Assembly (NCBI GenBank): GCA_003453835.1
Contig: DMMN01000285.1
Coordinates: forward strand, 1 to 5,152
Reading direction: 5' to 3'
Source: Bacteroidota bacterium
GTDB lineage: Bacteria > Bacteroidota > Ignavibacteria > UBA10030
Length of the DNA: 5,152 bases
Within the stretch, counting starts at the first letter, position 1. Every line of letters begins with the position of its first letter. Below are positions 1-5,152 of this stretch, piece by piece. The notes below the pieces were generated by a model, which saw only the letters and a list, made by a program, of their open reading frames with translations, ran no database searches and was not told the origin of the DNA. The translations under genes and the position numbers were made by a program.

Positions 1-281
1 TCGAACATGAAGCTTACGTCGTGATGTTGTGGACGGCCGTCGCAGTGCCCTTTGTTCTCGTTACGGGCGTGTTGCGCGCAACGCAGATGGCGTATCAACG
101 GTTTGATCTCGTCAATCTTTTCCAGGGTGCGCTCGGTCTCGTGCAGTGGCTGGGTGCAGTCATTTGTGTTTCGGTTGGTCTCGGCCTCGTTGAGATTGTC
201 GCCGTTTCGGTTGCGGGACGAGTGCTTGCGGCGATCGGGAGCTTGGTGACGGTGGCAAGGATGATCCCGGGCGGTTGGCGC

Positions 282-303
282 TAGGGATTCTCCTTGGGGG
301 GGG
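282..303 (+). other. In-frame amber stop, SD-like AGGGA and G8 tract within the flippase gene
   Basis: TAG occupies 282-284. AGGGA (283-287) overlaps it, TTG lies at 294-296, and eight consecutive G fill 296-303. The break falls in the linker between the helix bundle ending at about codon 84 and the conserved RYGGWVTVS helix, a region of variable sequence. The frame is the same on both sides, so the G run is in register as it stands. Such a run is prone to slippage in replication and to miscounting in sequencing. The TAG cannot be explained by the G run alone, because it lies upstream of it in the same frame as the rest of the gene. Confidence 0.75.
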
Positions 304-1136
304 ATCCAGCAAAGAAGTTGGTTCGGTATGGTGGGTGGGTGACAGTTTCACAAGTAATATCCCCGCTCTTCCAGTACGTCGATCGCTTCCTGATCGCCAG
401 TATTCTGACTCTCAGTGCGGTCGCGTACTATTCAATCCCGCAAGAGATTGTCCTGAGGTTGCTTGTGATTCCTATGAGTCTTAGCCTCGTCCTCTTTCCA
501 TCCTTCAGCACAACAAAGGAATGGTCGTCCTCCCTCTATGCGCGTTCCGTGAAATACTTGCTCGTTGTCTTGCTTCCCGTAACGCTTGCCGTAGTCGCGT
601 TCGCCCCCGAGTTTCTGACTTGGTGGATTGGGAGTGACTTTGCACGGGGATCAACGCCCCTTTTGCAGATTCTGGCAGTCGGATTCTTGTTCAACGCGAT
701 GGCTCAATTGCCGGCGACCGCCCTCTTGGCTCGGGGATATCCGGAGATTGTGGCAAAGTTACATTTGCTGGAAATCGTCCCCACCCTGGTTCTCACTGCC
801 TTCCTTCTTCTGGCCTTTGGTCTTCCCGGTGCAGCGCTCGGGTGGTCACTGAGGGTCGCTGTCGATTGTGTCCTCCTCTTTGTTGCCGCGCATCGGCTTC
901 TTCCCAATATGAACAAGACGATGTGGGGCATTCCAGGATTGCGAGGAGTTGGCGCGATTGCCGCTGCCTTGGTACTCTATGTAGCTGGGATGATCTTGCC
1001 ATGGAGCGAAACGAGAATCGCTCTGACGGGATCTTCTCTTGGAGTCTATGCGGTTGCGGTATGGATTTTCCTCTTTGACGCATCGGATCGAGCAGTATTC
1101 CACCAACTCAGGATCCGGTTCTTTGAAGAATCCTAG
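294..1136 (+). CDS. Downstream open segment of the interrupted flippase, possibly translated on its own
   Basis: This is the C-terminal three quarters of the flippase, 280 codons if read from TTG at 294. It is intact after the TAG at 282-284. Residues 11-34 carry the RYGGWVTVS and YVDRFLI motifs, 44-60 the AYYSIPQEIV region, 66-72 VLFPSFS, 145-150 LARGYP and 177-191 the LPGAALGW segment. Hydrophobic stretches near 52-71, 88-105, 122-145, 158-178, 180-200, 217-236 and 243-262 are probable membrane helices. An AGGGA that overlaps the stop codon lies six bases before the TTG, so restart after termination is possible, but this is inference. A protein starting here would lack the first six or so helices and is unlikely to flip substrate alone. 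It could matter if both fragments are made and assemble. The GT2 gene starts 17 nt after its stop. Confidence 0.55.
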   Translation: MGGDPAKKLVRYGGWVTVSQVISPLFQYVDRFLIASILTLSAVAYYSIPQEIVLRLLVIPMSLSLVLFPSFSTTKEWSSSLYARSVKYLLVVLLPVTLAVVAFAPEFLTWWIGSDFARGSTPLLQILAVGFLFNAMAQLPATALLARGYPEIVAKLHLLEIVPTLVLTAFLLLAFGLPGAALGWSLRVAVDCVLLFVAAHRLLPNMNKTMWGIPGLRGVGAIAAALVLYVAGMILPWSETRIALTGSSLGVYAVAVWIFLFDASDRAVFHQLRIRFFEES

Positions 1137-1140
1137 CCGG

Positions 1141-1147
1141 GGAGAGG
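1141..1147 (+). promoter_or_regulatory. Ribosome binding site for the GT2 gene
   Basis: GGAGAGG lies six bases before the GTG at 1154. It fixes GTG as the start of the glycosyltransferase, giving a protein that begins MELSIIVVNY, where the first beta strand of the GT-A fold is expected. Confidence 0.75.
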
Positions 1148-1153
1148 TTTTCT

Positions 1154-2068
1154 GTGGAGTTATCGATCATTGTTGTAAACTACAACACACGCGACCTCCT
1201 CCGGGAGTGTCTCGCTTCACTCGCTGCGGAGACGGAGGCAATCCCATATGAGACCATTGTTGTCGACAATGCCTCGACGGATGGAAGCCAGGAGATGGTG
1301 GCCCAGGAGTTTCCCACGGTGAGGCTTGTTGTTAACTCGGAGAACAGGGGCTTTGCCGCTGCGAATAATCAGGCAATCAAACATTCGTCCAGCCGGTACG
1401 TTCTCTTGCTCAATTCCGACACAAAGATTCTAGATGGGGCCGTTCAAAAGACACTGCACTTCATGTACCAGAGACCGGAAGCTGCCATCGTCGGATGTAA
1501 GCTCCTGAATCCCGATGGGACACTTCAGCCCTCTTGCAGAGGATTCCCCTCAGTTTGGAACTTGTTCGCCGAAAGCCTCTTTCTCCATCTGCTCTTTGCC
1601 AACACCCGACTCTTCGGTCACTATCATATGAGTTTTTTCGACCACGGCGAAGTACGGGATGTAGACATCATCAAGGGTGCGTTCATGATGATTCGCCGAG
1701 AGGTCTTTGAGACCATTGGAGTATTTGATGAGTCTTATTTCATGTACACGGAGGAAGTGGATTTCTGTTACCGAGCGCACCGTCACGGTTATCGAACTTC
1801 TTTTTTTCCCTCGGCAGCGATCATCCATTATGGGGGTGGTTCAACCGAGAGCTTGGAGACATTCTCTGAACAACTCCATCTTACGCAGCTCCAATTCATA
1901 AAGAAACATTTCCGTGGCATACGGCGCTTGGCCGGGATCTTTCTCAAGGTGACGGGGATTGCGACGCGCGTGGTGGTCTATTTCGTAATGGGGATGTTCA
2001 CGCTGCGATCCGGTTTGCTCCAGAAGTCTCGTGCGTACGCCGTTGCGTTCCGAAGGATTATGCGATGA
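1154..2068 (+). CDS. Glycosyltransferase family 2 (GT-A fold), rhamnosyltransferase-like
   Basis: This 304-residue enzyme would transfer a sugar from a nucleotide donor to a growing lipid-linked glycan at the cytoplasmic face of the inner membrane. The GT2 hallmarks appear in order: VVNYNT at 7-12, VVDNAST at 36-42 (nucleotide binding), NRGFAAANNQ at 64-73, the DXD-equivalent NSD at 87-89, GAFMMIRRE at 175-183, the EEVDFCYR segment with the probable catalytic acid at 200-207, and HYGGGST at 225-231. This set matches the branch of GT2 often named rhamnosyltransferase or WbbL-like, but donor and linkage cannot be read from sequence. The length is normal for that branch. Residues about 259-285 are hydrophobic with basic residues and may form an amphipathic or membrane-associated tail. 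The gene starts at GTG with a strong ribosome binding site, and its last four bases overlap the methyltransferase start (ATGA), so the two are probably translationally coupled. Confidence 0.92.
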   Translation: MELSIIVVNYNTRDLLRECLASLAAETEAIPYETIVVDNASTDGSQEMVAQEFPTVRLVVNSENRGFAAANNQAIKHSSSRYVLLLNSDTKILDGAVQKTLHFMYQRPEAAIVGCKLLNPDGTLQPSCRGFPSVWNLFAESLFLHLLFANTRLFGHYHMSFFDHGEVRDVDIIKGAFMMIRREVFETIGVFDESYFMYTEEVDFCYRAHRHGYRTSFFPSAAIIHYGGGSTESLETFSEQLHLTQLQFIKKHFRGIRRLAGIFLKVTGIATRVVVYFVMGMFTLRSGLLQKSRAYAVAFRRIMR

Positions 2069-2922
2069 GGGCAAACAACGGATGCCCTGTTTGCGGGGGT
2101 TACATATTCAAGCGCACGCCTTACTTCTATCGGTTTGGCGGGAGAACCATAGAGATCGTCCAATGTTTCGGGTGTAACCTCGGGACGCTCTCGCCGATGC
2201 TCTCGGCGGAGGATATTACGGCTCTCTATAGTGTGGATTATTTCAAGTCCGATTATCACTGCGGCGTTTTGTCCGGTTCTTATGCTGATGAGTTGGAATC
2301 CCTCCGGAAGGAGTTTCACCCAACGCTCTCGCTCATCCTCGGCTTCAAGAAAGAGGGAACGTTTCTCGAGATCGGATGTGCGGGTGGAGCAATGCTCGCG
2401 GAAGCACGCGACCATGGATATCAGACCATTGGAGTTGAGCTTTCCCCGGAGATGGCATCCTGGGGGAGAAATCATCTTGGTCTCGATATCCGGACGGGAA
2501 CCCTGGAGGGTCAGAAATTTCTGAATCACGCGTTTGATGTCGTCTTTCTCGGGGATGTTATGGAACATCTCCCGGATCCCAAACAGACATTGGTGGAAAT
2601 CCGGCGCATCCTGAAGTCGGATGGCATTCTTGTGCTGGCATATCCTATGGAACTGAACCATATGGCCCCCCGATTGCGCAGGCTTATCGGTCTTCGGAGA
2701 GAGTCACCCCATAAACCCTATCACCTGTTCTATTACAATACGTCGAATATGAGGAGGCTTCTTGAAGGATTGGATTTCCACGTGCTTCTTGGGAAAGAGG
2801 ATAAATTGGTTCGGATACATCCGGCGATGTCGAAGCTCCTGGATCAGATCAATCACGCAGCGACGACTGTCTTTGGGGTGATGGGTGATCGGGGAGTATC
2901 GATCGCCGCTCCAAAACGCTGA
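2065..2922 (+). CDS. Zinc-ribbon class I SAM-dependent methyltransferase
   Basis: This 285-residue protein has an N-terminal zinc ribbon (CPVC at 7-10, CFGC at 34-37) joined to a Rossmann-fold methyltransferase. SAM motif I is FLEIGCAGG at 100-108, the acidic end of the second strand is E125 in GVELSPE, and DVVFLGDVMEHLPDP at 158-172 covers motifs II/III. A C-terminal HLFYYN segment (220-225) and LLEGLDFHV (232-240) match the usual end of the Methyltransf_23-type fold. The Cys pairs recall the sugar C-methyltransferases with a Methyltransf_13 zinc domain, but those run to about 400 residues with an extra C-terminal domain that is absent here, so O-methylation or another target is equally possible. 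Because it lies inside a polysaccharide operon, a sugar is the likely substrate (inference). The ATG at 2065 is preceded by AAGGA (2053-2057) at seven bases and overlaps the GT2 stop codon. Confidence 0.88.
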   Translation: MRANNGCPVCGGYIFKRTPYFYRFGGRTIEIVQCFGCNLGTLSPMLSAEDITALYSVDYFKSDYHCGVLSGSYADELESLRKEFHPTLSLILGFKKEGTFLEIGCAGGAMLAEARDHGYQTIGVELSPEMASWGRNHLGLDIRTGTLEGQKFLNHAFDVVFLGDVMEHLPDPKQTLVEIRRILKSDGILVLAYPMELNHMAPRLRRLIGLRRESPHKPYHLFYYNTSNMRRLLEGLDFHVLLGKEDKLVRIHPAMSKLLDQINHAATTVFGVMGDRGVSIAAPKR

Positions 2923-2963
2923 GGTAGTTTCCTTGTCGCTGACCACACCCGAACGAACTTGAT

Positions 2964-2967
2964 GGAG
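2964..2967 (+). promoter_or_regulatory. Ribosome binding site that sets the epimerase start at 2974
   Basis: GGAG lies six bases before ATG 2974. The earlier in-frame TTG (2959) and ATG (2962) would place this site inside the coding region and have no comparable site of their own, so 2974 is preferred. The resulting protein begins MSNRKTAFVSG, just ahead of the Rossmann glycine motif. Confidence 0.7.
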
Positions 2968-2973
2968 AACCAT

Positions 2974-3966
2974 ATGTCTAACAGAAAGACCGCGTTTGTT
3001 TCCGGCGCCGGGGGATTCATCGGAAGCCATCTCGTGAAACATCTCAAGCACGAGGGATACTGGGTGCGCGGTGCCGATCTGAAGTACCCGGAATTCTCCG
3101 CCACTGCAGCAGACGATTTCCACATCGGTGATCTTCGCGACCAGACGTTCTGCCGACAAATGCTCGATCGGCATTTTGATGAAGTATACCAGCTCGCAGC
3201 CGACATGGGTGGGGCCGGTTACATTTTCACCGGCGACCATGACGCGGACGTGATGCATAATTCCGCGAGCATCAACCTTAACTTGGTTGAGCTGTGCCGC
3301 ATGCAGAAGGTTGGAAGGATGTTCTATTCATCCTCTGCCTGCATGTACCCCGCCTATAACCAGCAGGATCCGGATAATCCGAAATGTTCCGAGGACTCTG
3401 CCTATCCGGCGGAGCCGGACAGTGAATATGGCTGGGAAAAGCTCTTTAGTGAACGGCTATACCTCTCGTATCATCGCAACCATGGTTTGGAGGTTCGGAT
3501 TGCCCGCTATCACAACATTTTCGGACCTGAAGGAACATGGGCTGGCGGAAGGGAAAAGGCCCCTGCGGCCATATGCAGGAAGGTCGCGGAGGCCCCCGAC
3601 CACGGCGAAATAGAGATATGGGGAGACGGAAAGCAAACCCGATCCTTTCTCTACATTGACGAATGTATCCACGGCACGCGAAAACTGATGGCCTCCGGCT
3701 TCACCGGTCCCGTCAATATCGGCTCCGAAGAAATGGTCACGATTGATCAACTTGTGCAGATGGTGGCCGTTATCGCAGGCAAGCACTTGACGATCAAACA
3801 CATATCGGGTCCGACGGGTGTCCGCGGACGCAATTCTGACAACAAGCTCATCAGGGAACGACTCGCATGGGCACCTTCCTTGCGACTGCAGGATGGCCTT
3901 GAGAAAACGTATCAATGGATTGATCAACAGGTGCGGTCGCGGAATGAAGCGGTGAAAGAGGCGTGA
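2974..3966 (+). CDS. gme: GDP-mannose 3,5-epimerase homologue (extended SDR family)
   Basis: This 330-residue cytoplasmic NAD-dependent enzyme most likely epimerises GDP-D-mannose at C3 and C5 to GDP-L-galactose, with GDP-L-gulose as the C5-only product. The NAD-binding GAGGFIG is at 11-17, LAADMGG at 74-80, SSSACMYP at 119-126, YGWEK at 152-156, HNIFGPEGTW at 180-189, GGREKAPAA at 191-199, WGDGKQTRSF at 216-225 and GVRGRNSDN at 282-290. These match plant GDP-mannose 3,5-epimerase as I remember it. Its catalytic residues C145, Y174, K178 and K217 and the phosphate-binding R306 correspond to C123, Y152, K156, K195 and R284 here, all at a constant offset of 22. That constant offset argues for the same reaction rather than a general UDP-sugar epimerase. 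The protein is shorter than the roughly 377-residue plant enzyme at both ends. It lies 51 nt after the methyltransferase and 57 nt before the GT4. The gene symbol is the plant one, used for family only. Confidence 0.87.
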   Translation: MSNRKTAFVSGAGGFIGSHLVKHLKHEGYWVRGADLKYPEFSATAADDFHIGDLRDQTFCRQMLDRHFDEVYQLAADMGGAGYIFTGDHDADVMHNSASINLNLVELCRMQKVGRMFYSSSACMYPAYNQQDPDNPKCSEDSAYPAEPDSEYGWEKLFSERLYLSYHRNHGLEVRIARYHNIFGPEGTWAGGREKAPAAICRKVAEAPDHGEIEIWGDGKQTRSFLYIDECIHGTRKLMASGFTGPVNIGSEEMVTIDQLVQMVAVIAGKHLTIKHISGPTGVRGRNSDNKLIRERLAWAPSLRLQDGLEKTYQWIDQQVRSRNEAVKEA

Positions 3967-4023
3967 AATACGGTTGAGATTCCAACGAAGGACCTTCAGC
4001 GTGTTGTACGCGAATCCGGACGA

Positions 4024-5152
4024 ATGAACATACTTCAATTGGCCCCACAAGTCCCCTTCCCGCTGTCAGATGGCGGCAAGGTCGGCATCTTCAATATTAC
4101 CAAGCACCTTGCTCGCCGGGGGCACCGGATTACCATGCTCGCGTTGCAGCGGACCGATCCCATTGATTACGGGCCGCTGGAAGAGTACTGTGATCTTGTC
4201 ACCGTGCCGCACTCCAACGAGAATTCCGTCTCTGCCGCGGTAGCCAATCTTCTTTCCGATCTACCGTACAACATCTCCAAGTATCGTTCGAGGACGTACG
4301 AAGAAGCTCTCAGGAATATGCTTTGCTCGAAGTCGTTCGATGTCGTGCATTGCGATCACCTTCACATGGCATACTACGGGGTGCTCTGCAAAACACTTAC
4401 TGAAGTTCCAATCGTTTTGCGGGAACACAATATCGAAAGCCTGATCGTTTCCCGTTACGCTGAACGCGTTCGGATCCCCGGTTTTCGATGGTGGTTGAAT
4501 GTTCAGAAGCACCGGATCCGGGCATATGAAGCCCATATGACCGCTGAATTTGATGCGAATTGCGTTATCACGGAGGCAGATCGCCGGAAGCTTCTCGATA
4601 TTCAACCGTCGGCGCACACTGTCGTGATCCCCGCAGGGGTCGATGAGTCGCTCCTTCGTGCCCCGGCGCCTACGGAGAAGATCCCCTTCTCCGTGGCAAT
4701 GGTGGGAAGCTTCGATTGGCCCCCCAATCAGGATGCGTTATGGTGGTTTGTGCACGATATTCTGCCGCGTGTGGTGGCAAAAGTGCCTGAGGTTACTCTC
4801 CACGTGATCGGAAAGGAAGTGCCTGCCCGAGTGAAAGCGATGGAGGGAAACAACCTTGTTGTCCGGGGGTTTGTTCCTGACCTTGGACGTGAGCTCTCTC
4901 GCTACCATCTCATGGTGGTTCCGCTACGGGTAGGAGGAGGGATGCGATTGAAAATCATCGAAAGTTTCGCGTTGCGCGTTCCAGTCGTTTCGACAAGCAT
5001 CGGGTGCGAAGGGATTGAGTGTGAAGATGATGTTCATATCCTGCACGCCGACACCGAGGAAGCGTTTGTGCGTCAGATTGAGCGAGTATTTCGGGATGCA
5101 ACGCTTGGAGGAAGGCTGGCCACCGATGCATATGCCCTCGTGAATGAACACT
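4024..5152 (+). CDS. Glycosyltransferase family 4 (GT-B fold), 3'-partial
   Basis: The frame is open from ATG 4024 to the window edge, giving 376 residues with no stop; the family is usually 380-420, so little is missing. It would be a retaining glycosyltransferase acting at the cytoplasmic face on a lipid-linked glycan. The N-terminal domain starts with ILQLAPQVPFP, then a flexible SDGGKVG loop (15-21) that binds acceptor or donor phosphate in relatives. FDVVHCDH is at 105-112, REHN at 133-136 and IPAGVD at 202-207. The C-terminal domain has VGSFDWPPN at 227-235, LHVIGKE at 259-265, and the donor-binding region PLRVGGGMRLKIIES at 300-314 followed by VPVVST. The E-X7-E motif keeps its second glutamate (E313), while glycine (G306) takes the first position, as is common in this branch. 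Only a weak GGA (4018-4020) precedes the ATG. No earlier ATG, GTG or TTG exists in frame after the epimerase stop. The sugar donor is unknown. Confidence 0.9.
   Translation, partial: MNILQLAPQVPFPLSDGGKVGIFNITKHLARRGHRITMLALQRTDPIDYGPLEEYCDLVTVPHSNENSVSAAVANLLSDLPYNISKYRSRTYEEALRNMLCSKSFDVVHCDHLHMAYYGVLCKTLTEVPIVLREHNIESLIVSRYAERVRIPGFRWWLNVQKHRIRAYEAHMTAEFDANCVITEADRRKLLDIQPSAHTVVIPAGVDESLLRAPAPTEKIPFSVAMVGSFDWPPNQDALWWFVHDILPRVVAKVPEVTLHVIGKEVPARVKAMEGNNLVVRGFVPDLGRELSRYHLMVVPLRVGGGMRLKIIESFALRVPVVSTSIGCEGIECEDDVHILHADTEEAFVRQIERVFRDATLGGRLATDAYALVNEH

Larger units (their letters stand above)
3..1136 (+). pseudogene. Wzx-type polysaccharide flippase, 5'-partial, interrupted by an in-frame TAG
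   Basis: This would be an inner-membrane flippase of the MATE/MVF (oligosaccharide flippase) superfamily, moving a lipid-linked sugar unit from the cytoplasmic to the periplasmic face. The frame is already open at base 3, so the true start lies to the left; about 375 codons are visible against a usual 420-500. The first 93 codons hold about three hydrophobic segments (roughly residues 6-24, 40-59, 62-84) and the family-like stretch RATQMAYQRFDLVN. TAG at 282-284 then stops translation, yet the same frame continues with RYGGWVTVSQ, YVDRFLI and AYYSIPQE, which in homologues lie directly downstream in one chain. About eight further membrane segments follow and the gene ends at a second TAG (1134-1136). 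Because the frame is unchanged across the break, a single base substitution is the simplest explanation; sequencing error cannot be excluded. The family is clear, but the transported glycan cannot be told. Confidence 0.8.

Noticed and set aside
296..339. Possible G-quadruplex from the G8 tract and the two GGG runs at 333-335 and 337-339
   Set aside because: It would need a loop of about 30 bases, and the later G runs are explained by conserved GGW codons in the flippase.
1801..1807. Run of seven T in the GT2 gene as a possible slippage or frameshift site
   Set aside because: The reading frame is intact on both sides and the motifs EEVDFCYR and HYGGGST flank it in register, so no frameshift is indicated.
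1978..2661. Long open frame on the minus strand (227 codons) opposite the GT2 end and the methyltransferase
   Set aside because: The plus strand encodes clear SAM motifs and a zinc ribbon over the same bases. The minus-strand product shows no recognisable motif and has no convincing ribosome binding site.
2923..2973. Possible internal promoter before the epimerase
   Set aside because: I could not find a credible pair of -35 and -10 boxes in the 51-base gap, and only the ribosome binding site stands out.
2704..3258. Minus-strand open frame of 184 codons across the methyltransferase-epimerase junction
   Set aside because: It spans the ends of two well-supported plus-strand genes and looks like a shadow of their codon bias.
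3999..4011. Small hairpin (GCGT, five-base loop, ACGC) between epimerase and GT4
   Set aside because: The stem has only four pairs and no T run follows, so it is not supported as a terminator or regulatory element.
3457..4050. Minus-strand open frame of 197 codons opposite the epimerase
   Set aside because: It is antisense to the strongly conserved catalytic part of the epimerase, and its translation shows no family motif.

Overview
The window is a densely packed stretch of surface-polysaccharide (O-antigen, capsule or exopolysaccharide) biosynthesis genes, all on the + strand. It holds, in order, a Wzx-type polysaccharide flippase that is cut by the left edge and broken by an in-frame stop, a family 2 glycosyltransferase, a zinc-ribbon SAM methyltransferase, a GDP-mannose 3,5-epimerase homologue, and a family 4 glycosyltransferase that runs off the right edge. 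The DNA is of medium GC content (judged by eye), uses the standard code and has Shine-Dalgarno start sites. A free-living environmental bacterium, probably Gram-negative, fits this, but nothing here fixes the phylum.

Region by region: 3-1136 reads as one flippase gene in a single frame, interrupted at 282-284 by TAG and followed by a run of eight G. The GT2 gene (1154-2068) starts 17 nt later with a GTG and a good ribosome binding site. The methyltransferase (2065-2922) overlaps it by four bases (ATGA), which suggests translational coupling. The epimerase (2974-3966) follows after 51 nt and the GT4 (4024 to beyond the end) after 57 nt. I saw no convincing promoter, terminator, RNA gene, insertion sequence or CRISPR array, and no gene-free stretch above 60 nt, so the five genes are probably one transcript that began upstream.

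How they may work together (inference): the epimerase would convert GDP-D-mannose to GDP-L-galactose and/or GDP-L-gulose. The GT2 and GT4 enzymes would add sugars to a lipid-linked repeat unit at the cytoplasmic face, the methyltransferase could modify a sugar, and the flippase would move the unit across the inner membrane. The break in the flippase raises the question of whether export still works in this strain or whether the stop is a sequence error.

I found no evidence for a wholly new kind of system. The two points most worth following are the interrupted flippase, with its adjacent G tract and possible restart site, and the plant-type GDP-mannose 3,5-epimerase, whose four catalytic residues are all present.
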